The notes: generated by a model from the sequence alone, not told the origin. A stretch of 64,000 nt of DNA from CAXMQZ01 sp963707075 (GCA_963707075.1 CAVPOX010000024.1:137927-201926); one strand, 5' to 3'. Shown: positions 26,710-36,317, counted from the stretch's first letter. Numbers and translations: made by a program.

Positions 26710-28734
26710 TCAGCCGGACCGCGGGGATCCCAGCGGTGCCCCGAAGTCTCCCTTCAGGTTGTCGAGCAGGCTGCCGCGCGGCCGCGCCTCCTGGCGTGGT
26801 AGTTCCTTCCAGGGCTCGCCGTCTACGACTTCGTAGATCAGGGCCTTCTCGAGCCCTTTCAGGCTGGGCTTGCCGAGCTCTCGGATGCCCACCAGCATCT
26901 CCTGATTGCCGAGAGGAATCTCGAGCACGAGATACTCCCGCTTGGCTTCGCGCAAGCGAAACAGAGGCCGGACCATGCCCGAGCTCGAAAGCTCGGAGAT
27001 GAAGTGCTCGGTGGCAGCGATGCCTTCGTTGACGAGCGCGCCGTGCTTGTCGATGTAACAATAGAACTGTCGAGCCTCCTCCGTCTTGTCCAGGAGATCG
27101 ACGTTCTGGCGTTCGAGTGGCGCGAAGAATCTTTCGACCTCCTGTTGCGGATAACCGAGTCCCAGCAGCAGTGTCTTGATGTCGTCGATTTCGCGCGTCG
27201 CCTTGCCCGTCGCCAGCCGTGACAGCTCGACGATGCCGTGGCCGAAGAACTCGTACCGATGGGTCTTGGTCCTTGCGCCTTCCTCGATGGGCAGGAGTCG
27301 GTACTCGCCGTGGTTGAGCCCGATGCGCATGCCGCGATCGAAAGGGAAGCCCTCCTTGAGGGCGCGTTTGTAGTAGCGTTGCAGCTGGATCGCCATGAAC
27401 AGCAGGATATGGGGATGCCGACCGGAATACAGGGCGCCATCGCCGAGGTATTTCTCCAACTGGAGGCGGTGCTCTCTGGCCATCTGGTTGACGCGGCGTT
27501 GGAAGCGGAAGATGCTTCGATAGGACTGATCCTGGTCCTCGGATCCTGACCTCCCGAGCACCGAGACGATGGCCGAGAAGTCGGTGATGTCGTAGATCAA
27601 ACCGAATCGACGCACGAGGGGATCGATCACCCAGGAGGTGGAGAAGTCGAGGGGCCGGGTGCTATCGGAGAGGTTGAGGACTTGTCCCGGGCGCCCACCC
27701 GAGACGGTCTTCGTGGCCTCGCACGACAGCTGGGACCCGTGCGCATGGACCGGGATCACCAGCCGGCGCAGCGCGGTCAGGACCTCGAACTCCTTGAGCT
27801 TGCGCAGCAGATTCTCCCAGATCTCGACTTGTCGAGCTGTCAGAAGCGCTTGCTCGTTGTACGCAGGGTGCTGCGAAAGAAACCTCACCCAGCCAGACTC
27901 GCTGAGAAGATCGCGGGCCGAGATTCCCGTGCTTCTTCCCAATAGATTTCGCGCCGCCGAACCGAGGGTCTCGTCCTTTTGCAGCTTTTCCGAGGACCAG
28001 GTCTCCAGGCGTGACAGACGGTTGCGGAAGTCCTTCCCGTCGATCCTCAGGTGACCCCGAAAGTAGGAGTCGAGCTCGGTCAGATCGCGGCTGACATGGT
28101 CTTCGGTCAGGCCGAGGACGTTGTCTCGCATGCGGAGCAGAACAGCCGGGAAGAGCTCGCGCTCGTCCTCCTCGGCTTCTTCGGCGATGCGATGCACGAC
28201 GTCGAACGTCAGGGTCAGGACCCGATCCAGATAGCGGTCGAAAGTGCGATATTTGATGAGATCGCCATGCAACTTGCCCAGCGAGAGCTCCTGACGCATC
28301 GCTCTTCGGGGCGAGTCCCTGAAACAGCGGGCCACCGCCTCGGAGTGATACAGCCAGAAGATGCTGGGCAACTTGCGGCCAAAGCTCGATCGCACCGCGT
28401 TCTCGGTGGCTGCTTCGAGCAGTACGCTGTAGCCTTTCCAGGCCTTGTCGACGGCCTTCTGATTCCCGGGTCGGCGAGTGAGGGCCGCGATCTGCCGGAT
28501 TTCCTCGGTCTCCACATAGCGAGTCAGGGCGTGGTCCAGTCCCTGCGTCAGTGAATTGACGAGGACCGGGAAGCCGTGGAGGGGTGTAGCCTCTTCCTTT
28601 TCCAGAAAGATTCGTTGGGGGGTAGGAAGAAACCGATCCGAATTCGGGACCACCTGGTCCAGCTCGAGCGGGGTGGGCCTGAAGAAATTGAAAGGACCCG
28701 GAAAGAGGCGGTGAAAAGAGGTCTTGTCGAGCAT
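26710..28734 (-). CDS. large protein with class III nucleotidyl-cyclase-like domain
   Basis: About 674 residues. ATG 28734 is chosen over an in-frame TTG nine bases upstream; neither has a strong ribosome site. Residues 1-375 are mostly helical and unrecognised. Residues 377-490 resemble class III cyclases: YDITDFS holds the first metal-binding Asp, KYLGDGALYS the second, and RGMRIGLNHGEYRL the usual glycine turn. The nucleotide-specificity/transition-state segment, normally G-x-x-V-N-x-A-A-R, reads GHGIVELSRLA: Arg is kept but Asn is replaced by Glu. The C-terminal 150 residues are unrecognised, partly beta (YLVLEIPLGNQEMLVGI). Cyclase activity is thus possible but uncertain. It lies upstream of purC, and is divergent from pepA. 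Confidence 0.65.
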   Translation of the reverse strand: MLDKTSFHRLFPGPFNFFRPTPLELDQVVPNSDRFLPTPQRIFLEKEEATPLHGFPVLVNSLTQGLDHALTRYVETEEIRQIAALTRRPGNQKAVDKAWKGYSVLLEAATENAVRSSFGRKLPSIFWLYHSEAVARCFRDSPRRAMRQELSLGKLHGDLIKYRTFDRYLDRVLTLTFDVVHRIAEEAEEDERELFPAVLLRMRDNVLGLTEDHVSRDLTELDSYFRGHLRIDGKDFRNRLSRLETWSSEKLQKDETLGSAARNLLGRSTGISARDLLSESGWVRFLSQHPAYNEQALLTARQVEIWENLLRKLKEFEVLTALRRLVIPVHAHGSQLSCEATKTVSGGRPGQVLNLSDSTRPLDFSTSWVIDPLVRRFGLIYDITDFSAIVSVLGRSGSEDQDQSYRSIFRFQRRVNQMAREHRLQLEKYLGDGALYSGRHPHILLFMAIQLQRYYKRALKEGFPFDRGMRIGLNHGEYRLLPIEEGARTKTHRYEFFGHGIVELSRLATGKATREIDDIKTLLLGLGYPQQEVERFFAPLERQNVDLLDKTEEARQFYCYIDKHGALVNEGIAATEHFISELSSSGMVRPLFRLREAKREYLVLEIPLGNQEMLVGIRELGKPSLKGLEKALIYEVVDGEPWKELPRQEARPRGSLLDNLKGDFGAPLGSPRSG

Positions 28735-28884
28735 ATCGGGCAAGTCTTGGGGAACCCAATGCTAGCAGGAGTCCGGCCGATCCCGAATGCGAATCGGTCT
28801 GCCGGGAGCAGGATCTCGAGTTGGTCTCTCCCTTGTTAGAATGCCAGAGGTTGTAATTCCCTGATACGCGCTAGGAGGAGAGAC

Positions 28885-30357
28885 GTGGGACTGCCATCGG
28901 TGAAGTTGTCACTGGACCAGCGTCGTAGCCCAGACCTCGTAATTCTCGGGGTGTTCGAGCGTAGCTCCCCCACGACCGTAGGCCTACCGAAGCGACTGGC
29001 CAACGCCGCAGCGCGTTGCTGTGATTCGCCCGGTTTCAAGGCCCGGGAAGGTGAAGTGGAGAGAATCGCTGCCGCAGGGGCGCATCGCGAGCTGGTAGAG
29101 GTTCACGGTCTGGGAACGAGAACGGGATTCGACGAGCGCAAGCTCCGCAAATGGATGCGCCAGGTGTGCGAGGAGGCCGGACAGCAGGGCCGGAAGACAG
29201 TCGTCCTGATCGCGCCCGATCATCCGGCTGCCAAGGGACAGAGGGCTCTCCCACTGATCACGGAGCTCATGCTGACCGGCTATCGATTCGACCGCTTTCT
29301 CAAACCGTCGCCTGCGAGGCGACTGCGAGAGATCCGACTTCTCGCGCCTCCTGGAGAGGAAAGGGCCTTCGAGAGAGCGCTGCCGCTGGCCAGGAAAATG
29401 GCCGCCGCCGTGACCTGGGCCCGAGACCTCGGAAACACTCCACCGAACGTGGCGAGCCCGGCCTGGATGGCCGAGCAGGCGGTGGACATGGCAGGGGACT
29501 TTGGCATGGGGGCCGAAGTGCTGGGTCCGGATGACCTCCTTCGAAAGGGAATGGGAGGGCTGTTGGCGGTAGGAGGGGGGTCGAGCAATTCGCCCCGGTT
29601 GGTGCGTCTCGAATGGGGGGAAGAGGGCGACACCGTGGCCCTGGTTGGAAAGGGCGTTACCTTCGACACCGGCGGGATCTCGATCAAGCCATCGCGTGGC
29701 ATGGAGGAGATGAAATACGACAAGTGTGGTGCCTGCAACGTTCTCGGTATCGCCAGGGCCGTTGCGGACTTGAATCTCCCTGTCCGCCTGCAGGCCTATC
29801 TTCCGCTGGTCGAGAACATGCCCGGTGGCAGGTCCTATCGCCCCGCGGACATCATTCGCTGCTACAACGGCAAGAGCGTGGAGGTCCTGGATACGGATGC
29901 CGAGGGGCGCCTCATCCTGGCTGACGCTTTGGCCTGGGCGGCTGAATCTCGGCCAGATGCCCTGGTCGAGCTGTCGACCCTGACCGGTTCCACCGTGGTG
30001 GCCCTCGGATCACATGGAGCGGCGCTCTACACTCCGCACGCGGAGCTGGCTGGGGAGCTGCTCGCCGCTGCGGAGAGGTCGGGGGATCGTTTATGGAGGA
30101 TGCCGCTCTGGGACGAGTTCCGCGAGGAGATGAAGGGCGTCCACGGCGACCTGCGCAATATCGGGGGACGTTGGGGAGGAGCGAACACGGCTGCGGCTTT
30201 CCTTTCGAACTTCGTCGGTCGGGTGCAGCGCTGGGCGCATATCGACATCGCCGGGACGGCCTACGAGGCCTCTCGTGAGTCGAAGAGCTCTGGAGCGACG
30301 GGTTACGGAGTGCCGTTGGTCGTTGACTGGCTCCTCGACCGAACGGGTCGCTTCTAG
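28885..30357 (+). CDS. pepA: leucyl aminopeptidase (M17 family)
   Basis: 490 residues from GTG 28885, with AGGAGGAGAG five bases ahead. The M17 catalytic domain is complete: VGKGVTFDTGGISIKPS near 255 with Lys and Asp metal ligands, MKYDKCGACNVLG with the next Asp, PGGRSYRPADI, and the signature DTDAEGRLILADAL (NTDAEGRL in most members, here with Asp first). The C-terminus has the RWAHIDIAGTA strand. The N-terminal macro-like domain is diverged, as usual. It removes N-terminal residues from peptides in the cytoplasm using two metal ions. The oligopeptide ABC ATPase gene starts 12 bases downstream, implying a peptide-use operon. Confidence 0.93.
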   Translation: MGLPSVKLSLDQRRSPDLVILGVFERSSPTTVGLPKRLANAAARCCDSPGFKAREGEVERIAAAGAHRELVEVHGLGTRTGFDERKLRKWMRQVCEEAGQQGRKTVVLIAPDHPAAKGQRALPLITELMLTGYRFDRFLKPSPARRLREIRLLAPPGEERAFERALPLARKMAAAVTWARDLGNTPPNVASPAWMAEQAVDMAGDFGMGAEVLGPDDLLRKGMGGLLAVGGGSSNSPRLVRLEWGEEGDTVALVGKGVTFDTGGISIKPSRGMEEMKYDKCGACNVLGIARAVADLNLPVRLQAYLPLVENMPGGRSYRPADIIRCYNGKSVEVLDTDAEGRLILADALAWAAESRPDALVELSTLTGSTVVALGSHGAALYTPHAELAGELLAAAERSGDRLWRMPLWDEFREEMKGVHGDLRNIGGRWGGANTAAAFLSNFVGRVQRWAHIDIAGTAYEASRESKSSGATGYGVPLVVDWLLDRTGRF

Positions 30358-30369
30358 TCCGAGGCTTCG

Positions 30370-31368
30370 ATGACGGGCCTCCTCTCTATCGAGGGCCTCT
30401 CGGTCTCGTTCGATCTCGACGGGCGTCGGATTCCAGTGCTCCAGGATGTCTCGCTGCAAGTCGAAGAAGGAGATTTCGTTGGCCTGGTCGGAGAGTCTGG
30501 CTCGGGAAAGAGCATGATGGCCCTGTCGGTGGTGCGGCTGCTGCCGCCCGCGGCCCGGGTGGAGACGGGGCGAGTGGTCTTCATGGGGCGGGATCTGCTG
30601 ACCCTGCCCGCTTCGGAAATGCGACGGGTCCGAGGAGGCGGCATCGGGTTCGTCTTCCAGGAGCCGATGACGACCCTCGATCCAGTCTTCACAGTCGGGT
30701 CCCAGGTTGCCGAGGCGGTCAGAGCTCACCGTCGAATCGGTCGCCGTCGTGCCAGAGGAGAGGCAGAGCGCTTGCTCGATCTGGTAGGGATCACTTCTGC
30801 GGGGGTACGTTACGAGGACTATCCACATGAGCTCTCGGGCGGACAGCTGCAGAGGGTCGTCCTGGCGGCGGCCCTGGCAGCGGAACCGAAGCTGCTGATC
30901 GCCGACGAGCCGACTTCGGCCCTGGATGTGTCGGTCCAAGCAGAGATCCTGAGGCTCTTGGGGGAGCTCGAACAGCGCCTTGGACTCGCCGTGCTACTCA
31001 TCACTCACGACCTGTCGGTGGTTGCAGGGACCTGCGACACGGTTGCAGTCATGTACGCTGGGCAGATCGTCGAAGCCGGACCGACGCTCGATCTGTTCGC
31101 AGAACCGGTGCACCCCTACACCCGCGGCCTCCTGGCCTCGATTCCGCTCCTAGGTGAACCTCGGCCTCGAGGCCAGATGACAGCGATTCCCGGTCAACCT
31201 CCTGTCCTGGGCGAGCTGCCAGAAGGGTGCTCGTTTCACCCCCGATGTAGCGAGGTGATGGAACGCTGCCGGGTCGAACACCCGCGGCTGGTCCGGGAAG
31301 GCCCCGGTCGCTCCGCTCGCTGTTTCCTGAGTGCAGGCTCGGGCGGCGGGTCGGAGGGCGCGAGATGA
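30370..31368 (+). CDS. oligopeptide/dipeptide ABC transporter ATPase (OppD/DppD type)
   Basis: 332 residues from ATG 30370. Walker A VGESGSGKSMM lies at about 41-50, the Q-loop in FVFQEPMTTLDPVF, the ABC signature LSGGQLQRV near 160, Walker B LLIADEPTSALD near 180 and the switch His in ITHDLSVV. The C-terminal oligopeptide extension includes GCSFHPRCSEVMERC, three Cys that in relatives hold an iron-sulfur cluster (together with one more). The gene partners with the next ATPase by a 4-base overlap and follows pepA by 12 bases. No permease or solute-binding protein gene is present nearby in the window. Confidence 0.93.
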   Translation: MTGLLSIEGLSVSFDLDGRRIPVLQDVSLQVEEGDFVGLVGESGSGKSMMALSVVRLLPPAARVETGRVVFMGRDLLTLPASEMRRVRGGGIGFVFQEPMTTLDPVFTVGSQVAEAVRAHRRIGRRRARGEAERLLDLVGITSAGVRYEDYPHELSGGQLQRVVLAAALAAEPKLLIADEPTSALDVSVQAEILRLLGELEQRLGLAVLLITHDLSVVAGTCDTVAVMYAGQIVEAGPTLDLFAEPVHPYTRGLLASIPLLGEPRPRGQMTAIPGQPPVLGELPEGCSFHPRCSEVMERCRVEHPRLVREGPGRSARCFLSAGSGGGSEGAR

Positions 31369-32348
31369 GTCGTCCGCTCGTCGAAGTCGCGGGGCTGACG
31401 AAGGTCTTTCGTAGCCGGAGGATTACGAGGCCCGGCCGACCGGCAGGGCTACGGGCGGTCGATGGTGTCGATCTGGATATCCGAGTGGGTGAGACCCTGG
31501 CACTGGTCGGGGAGTCGGGGAGCGGCAAGACGACTTTTGGCCGCTGCATTCTGCGGCTCCTCGATGCCTCCGAGGGAGAGGTGCGGTTCGAGGGAGAGGA
31601 TCTCCTCGCCATGTCGGCAGGGCGTCTGCGTCAGAGGCGGCGCGCCTTTCAGATGGTGTTCCAGGACCCCTACGGTTCGCTGAATCCCCGCATGAGGGTC
31701 GGACGGATCCTGGCCGAGCCGTTGTCGACGCACCAGGTGGTGCCGCGTGACGAGCGAGCCGACCGGGTACGAGAGCTCCTCGCGATGGTCGGGCTACCCA
31801 AAGGAGTGGAGGATCGATTTCCTCACGAATTCTCGGGAGGTCAGCGACAGAGAATCGGCATAGCCAGGGCCCTCGCTCCACAACCGCGTTTCGTCGTGGC
31901 GGACGAGCCGGTGGCCGCGCTGGACGTTTCGATTCGTGCCCAGATCCTGAACCTGCTGTCGGATCTCCAGCAGCGCTTCGGGTTGACGCTTCTTCTCATC
32001 GCCCACGATCTCGCCGTCGTCGAGCAGATGGCAGACAGAATCGGCATTCTCTACTTCGGAAGGTTGGTCGAGCTAGGCTCGACGGCCCAGGTGCTACAGC
32101 GGCCTCTGCACCCCTATACCGCGAATCTCCTGGCAGCTGTGCCCGTACCCGACCCGTCGGCCGGGTGGGCGTCAGGGCTGCTTGCCGGAGAACCCGCCAA
32201 CCCGGTCGACCCGCGCTCGGGCTGCGCCTTCCATCCGCGGTGTCCCATCGCCACCGACGTCTGCCGGAGGGAGAGACCTGAGATGCTGGAGATCGAAACC
32301 GCACATGCGGTAGCCTGCCACCATCCGGGCGAGCTCGATCTCCAATGA
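31365..32348 (+). CDS. oligopeptide/dipeptide ABC transporter ATPase (OppF/DppF type)
   Basis: 327 residues; its ATG overlaps the preceding stop (ATGA), so the two ATPases are translationally coupled and likely form the heterodimeric nucleotide-binding pair of a peptide importer. Walker A VGESGSGKTTFGR, signature FSGGQRQRIGIA, Walker B FVVADEPVAALD, switch IAHDLAVV, and the C-terminal motif GCAFHPRCPIATDVC. The 18-residue insertion near the N-terminus (FRSRRITRPGRPAG) is typical of the F-type partner, which carries a longer first strand region. Membrane permeases must be encoded elsewhere. Confidence 0.93.
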   Translation: MSRPLVEVAGLTKVFRSRRITRPGRPAGLRAVDGVDLDIRVGETLALVGESGSGKTTFGRCILRLLDASEGEVRFEGEDLLAMSAGRLRQRRRAFQMVFQDPYGSLNPRMRVGRILAEPLSTHQVVPRDERADRVRELLAMVGLPKGVEDRFPHEFSGGQRQRIGIARALAPQPRFVVADEPVAALDVSIRAQILNLLSDLQQRFGLTLLLIAHDLAVVEQMADRIGILYFGRLVELGSTAQVLQRPLHPYTANLLAAVPVPDPSAGWASGLLAGEPANPVDPRSGCAFHPRCPIATDVCRRERPEMLEIETAHAVACHHPGELDLQ

Positions 32349-32404
32349 GCTCGGGGCGCGGGAAATGGAACTTTCTGAGGTTTCAGACGTAGGACAGAAC
32401 AACG

Positions 32405-32421
32405 GCAGCCGCTACGGCTGC
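32405..32421. terminator. hairpin after the ABC operon
   Basis: Stem GCAGCCG / CGGCTGC with a 3-base loop CTA, 57 bases after the stop of the second ATPase and 48 bases before the start of the TolC gene. No T-run follows, so it may be a weak terminator or a structure in the 5' leader of the next gene. Confidence 0.4.
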
Positions 32422-32469
32422 GAGATGCTTTCGAGTTCAACTATCTGACCAGTGGCGAGGAACGGGTTC

Positions 32470-34107
32470 ATGAACGAATTCTCTGCACGCGAAACAATGA
32501 CGAAAGCGACGCCTGGGCGTGACGGCCGCCGAATATCCCTGTGGACCCTGGCCTGTTGGATCTGTCTTGGGCTGGCGGCTTCCCAGATGGGTGCTGATCC
32601 GATTCTGGTCAGCCCGGAGCAACCGGATCTTTCCCTCCTGCCCTCCTTGAGCATCCAGGATGGGACGCTCGAATTGACCCTGGATGAAGCGATCGCCATC
32701 GCGCTCGAGCGCAACCTCAGTCTCGTTGTCGAGCGGTTCTCTCAGGAGGAAGCCGACCTGCAGATTCTGCGTAACAGGGGTATCTACGATCTGTTCAGTA
32801 CCGCGGACTTCCAGAAGTTGTCCGATACGTCACCTGCGGCCTCCAACCTGGACGGTGCCCCGGTGCAGGAGTTCGAGCTCATGGATCTCGACCTCGGCCT
32901 CGAGCAGCTCGTCTCCACCGGCGGGAGAGTGCGGCTCGACTGGGACAACAACGAACAGAAGACCAATTCTCTGTTCGCGACTCTCAACCCGGCGTACCGG
33001 GTGGACATGGACCTGACGTTCATTCAGCCCCTGCTCCGGAATCGGGGCAAGTTGGCGACGGAGCGGAACCTGCTCATCGCGCAGACCAATCGGAGCATCA
33101 GTCGGGAGACCTTCGAGCTGCAGGTGACCGACGTGATCTTGAATGTGGAAGCCGCCTACTGGAACCTCGCCGAGTCGATCGCCCAGCTCGAAGTCGCCGA
33201 AGAGAGCCTGGATCTGGCCAAGCAGCTCCACGAGCAGAACAAGATCCGGGTCGAGGTCGGAACGCTGGCGCCGTTGGAGCTGGTGCAGAGCGAAGCGGGG
33301 GTGGCGAGTCGTGAGGTGGATATCATTCGGGCCCGTGCCGCCATCGGCGATCGGTCCGACGTGCTGCGGCAGCTCATGAATCTGGAGCGCCAGGGCGAGC
33401 TGTGGGATCTGCCGATAGTTCCGACCTCGGATCCCTTCGAGCAACCCGATACCGTCGAGCTCGACGAAGCCATAGAAATCGCCCTCGAGAACCGCCCAGA
33501 GCTCCGACGGCAGGACCTGGCACTGCAGAACCGACAGATCGACGTCGAGTATTTTCAGAATCAACGCAGGCCGAGGCTCGACTTCGCGGGTACCTACGGT
33601 CTGAACGGCGTGGGTGGGGACGTGACCGATCCGGACTTTCCTTCGGATGGCGACTACCTGGATGCCATGGACCAGATCTTCAACGCCGACTTCGACGGTT
33701 GGCGGGTGGCCCTGAACTTCGCCTTTCCGATTCAGAACCGAACTGCAAAAGCCAATAGCGCCATTGCGGATGTGAACTACGATCGGGAACTGGCCATCAA
33801 GAAGGACGTCGAGTTGGGCGTCATCACGGAAGTGCGGCGCGTGGCGCGGGCCCTGGAGGCCTCTCGCGAAGCTGTCGCATCCGCGGAAGTGTCACGTCGC
33901 CTCCAGGAGAAGAATTACGAGGCGGAGCAGAAGCGCTACGACAATGGGATGTCGACCAGCTTCCAGGTCCTGCAGATCCAGGAGGATCTGACGGTGGCCC
34001 GCAGCCAGTACGTCAACGCCGTTGCGGCCTACAGGCGCGCCCTGGCATTGCACTACCAGTCCATCGGCAAGCTGATCGAAGAATCGGGAGTCGAGATCAT
34101 CGACTAG
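32470..34107 (+). CDS. TolC-family outer-membrane efflux protein
   Basis: About 545 residues from ATG 32470, with GAGGAA seven bases ahead; an earlier in-frame GTG at 32452 is less likely. A signal peptide (LWTLACWICLGLAASQMGA) precedes the mature protein. Two TolC repeats are visible, each with a long helix pair: the first starts LTLDEAIAIALERNLSL (near 75) and the second VELDEAIEIALENRPELRRQ (near 335). The C-terminus has the coiled-coil region with SRRLQEKNYEAEQKRYDNG and ends VVEIID-like. TolC proteins form the outer-membrane channel of efflux pumps and type I exporters. No membrane-fusion or inner-membrane pump gene adjoins it. Confidence 0.9.
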   Translation: MNEFSARETMTKATPGRDGRRISLWTLACWICLGLAASQMGADPILVSPEQPDLSLLPSLSIQDGTLELTLDEAIAIALERNLSLVVERFSQEEADLQILRNRGIYDLFSTADFQKLSDTSPAASNLDGAPVQEFELMDLDLGLEQLVSTGGRVRLDWDNNEQKTNSLFATLNPAYRVDMDLTFIQPLLRNRGKLATERNLLIAQTNRSISRETFELQVTDVILNVEAAYWNLAESIAQLEVAEESLDLAKQLHEQNKIRVEVGTLAPLELVQSEAGVASREVDIIRARAAIGDRSDVLRQLMNLERQGELWDLPIVPTSDPFEQPDTVELDEAIEIALENRPELRRQDLALQNRQIDVEYFQNQRRPRLDFAGTYGLNGVGGDVTDPDFPSDGDYLDAMDQIFNADFDGWRVALNFAFPIQNRTAKANSAIADVNYDRELAIKKDVELGVITEVRRVARALEASREAVASAEVSRRLQEKNYEAEQKRYDNGMSTSFQVLQIQEDLTVARSQYVNAVAAYRRALALHYQSIGKLIEESGVEIID

Positions 34108-34145
34108 CTGCGGCGAAGCACTGCGTCCGAAGAATCTCGAACTGG

Positions 34146-36293
34146 TCAGATCGCCACGGAGCTGAAGCCCTCTTCCTGGATTAGCTGCGACCGTTCCCGG
34201 TCCACCACGGAGATGAGGATTCCGACGACCTCGGGATCGAACTGCGCTCCGGATTGTTCGGAAAGATAGGCGATGACCGCCTCGTGGCTGAGGGCAGCAC
34301 GGTAGGGTCGGTGGGAGCGGAGGGCATCGTAGCAATCGGCAACCGATAGAATTCGCGCTTCCAGGCAGATCTCGTCTCCGGCAAGACCGGCTGGATACCC
34401 GGTGCCGTCGAACCACTCGTGATGCTGGGCGACAACTGGTAGGACGTCTCTGAGCGCCGGCACCGGCCGCAGGATCTGCACGCCGATCCTCACATGCTCG
34501 CGAACCCGATTCATCTCCTCGTCGGAAAGGCTGCTGGCCTTGTCCAGGACCTCGGTGGGAACCCCGATCTTGCCGATGTCGTGGAGGAGGCTGCCCCGGA
34601 GCAAGCTGTGGAGACGACGCTCCGTCAGGCCCATCCTCTTGCCGACCCTCTGAGCCAGGTCCGTGACTCTCTCCGAATGGCCCATCGTCCAGTGGGAGCG
34701 GACGTCGATCGTGCGGCCCAAAGCGGCGAGAGTGCCCCAGCTCAAGGCATCGAGGTCTTCGACGAGCTGCGCATTGGCGAGGGCTACGGCGACCTGGTCT
34801 GCGACCTGCAACAGGGCATTCGTATCGAGCTGGTCACGGTCATCGGAACCTCGGCGCAGATCGCCGGCGACGATGGCGACGAGCTCGGTCTGTAGCACGA
34901 TGGGAAGGGCGAGGATAGACAGCTCAGTGGTCGCTTCATCGCTGATGTAGTAGCTCGGCACGCTCGACCCTGCCGGTGTCAAGAGGTAATCCTGCTCTCG
35001 ATGGAGGATCGCCAGGTCCGCTTCAGCGAGGCGGCGAACGACAGGGCCCTGGGTCTCGGAATCGGTAGCGTCACGATGAAAGAGATGCCCGACCCCATGG
35101 CCCTCGCGCTCCATGAGAGCCACCACCACCCGGTTGGAGTCGAGAAGCACGTGAAATTGGGCGAGCACGGTGTCGATGATGCTGTTGGTGTCGAGGGATG
35201 AAAGGACGGCCTGGGCGAGTTGATTCGTGGTGGTCAGAGTCCTGAAGTGGGTCTCGAGCTTGCTGGCCATCGCGTTGAACGAGTCGGCCAGCTCGCCAAG
35301 CTCGTCTTCGGTCTCAACCTGCACTCGAGTCTCGAGAGCCCCTTTGGCGATCTGCTGAGTTCCTTTCCGCAGCTGTTCAAGGGGAACGAGATGCCTGCGG
35401 ATCTGGCCGATCGTCAGAAGCAGAATGATCCACAGGGAGAGCAGCACGATGCCGATCAGGTTCCTCTTGAAGGTAATGAAGGGCAGCAGAGAGGCGTCCC
35501 TGGCCTCACCGACCACGACGGTAACAGGAGCGAGTCCATAGACGGGGAGGGTATTGGCCAAACGGTAGATAGCTCGATAGGTAACGCTCTCCGAATCCTG
35601 CCACTGAAAATCACCAAGCGAGCGCATATCCAGTTTGTTCTTGAGGGCTTCGTAGAGATCAGGAGCGAGATCGAACGTCGTCAGAAGAGGTCTCTCGAAC
35701 TGCGGGGAGAGAACGATCAGCTCGGTTGCGGCCGGCAGTGTGCTGTCCATGGGAGTGCCCCACCAGAGGTAGTCTGGCTCGATATCACCCCAGATCACCG
35801 GTGAAGGGTGATCGACTGAAGCGAACCCCTGCCGAGCAAGAAGAAAGTGGTAGCCACCTTCTGGCGCAAGTCGAATGTGAAGTAGAGGCTGACCCGATGC
35901 CAGATGTGCCTGGTCCATCGGGCTCAGTTCGGGCGGACGGAACCCCCGCCCGGAGATGGTCTCGAACCGTCCTGGCTCACCTGAGAGGACAATGCTCTTG
36001 AATCTGAGACCATCGGCACGGGTCTCGCCGGTATACGGGCCGATGGTCATCGCTGACTCGGCGAGCTGGAGCTCGACATCCAGGAGATTCAGACGAGCCA
36101 GCAAGCCCATGACGGTCGACTTGGCGAGCTCCTGCAAACGTCGCTCCGCCTGCGCGTCGAGCTCTGTCGAGACGGATCGGTAGGAAAGCAGGAACAGGAC
36201 CAGGATGGGGAGCAGGGCACAGGCGACGAAGAGGCTGAATAGGCGCCGGCCGAACTTGCTCAGCAGAAAAGCCCTGTCCCACCGCGACGCCAC
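34146..36293 (-). CDS. membrane sensor with HAMP, GAF-like and HD-GYP domains
   Basis: 715 residues from GTG 36293. An N-terminal membrane helix (LFSLFVACALLPILVLFLLSY) and a second at about 285-305 (LIGIVLLSLWIILLLTIGQI) bracket a periplasmic sensor region. A HAMP linker follows (LVPLEQLRKGTQQIAKGALE), then a GAF-like domain (about 370-520) and an HD-GYP phosphodiesterase: LLHDIGKIGVP with His571-Asp572, HHEWFDGTGYPAG and DCYDALRSHRPYR. All expected metal ligands and the GYP signature (GTGYP) are present, so it should hydrolyse cyclic-di-GMP in response to an extracellular signal. It converges with the TolC gene. Confidence 0.92.
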   Translation of the reverse strand: MASRWDRAFLLSKFGRRLFSLFVACALLPILVLFLLSYRSVSTELDAQAERRLQELAKSTVMGLLARLNLLDVELQLAESAMTIGPYTGETRADGLRFKSIVLSGEPGRFETISGRGFRPPELSPMDQAHLASGQPLLHIRLAPEGGYHFLLARQGFASVDHPSPVIWGDIEPDYLWWGTPMDSTLPAATELIVLSPQFERPLLTTFDLAPDLYEALKNKLDMRSLGDFQWQDSESVTYRAIYRLANTLPVYGLAPVTVVVGEARDASLLPFITFKRNLIGIVLLSLWIILLLTIGQIRRHLVPLEQLRKGTQQIAKGALETRVQVETEDELGELADSFNAMASKLETHFRTLTTTNQLAQAVLSSLDTNSIIDTVLAQFHVLLDSNRVVVALMEREGHGVGHLFHRDATDSETQGPVVRRLAEADLAILHREQDYLLTPAGSSVPSYYISDEATTELSILALPIVLQTELVAIVAGDLRRGSDDRDQLDTNALLQVADQVAVALANAQLVEDLDALSWGTLAALGRTIDVRSHWTMGHSERVTDLAQRVGKRMGLTERRLHSLLRGSLLHDIGKIGVPTEVLDKASSLSDEEMNRVREHVRIGVQILRPVPALRDVLPVVAQHHEWFDGTGYPAGLAGDEICLEARILSVADCYDALRSHRPYRAALSHEAVIAYLSEQSGAQFDPEVVGILISVVDRERSQLIQEEGFSSVAI

Positions 36294-36317
36294 TTCGTTG
36301 CCTATCCTCGTATCCTG

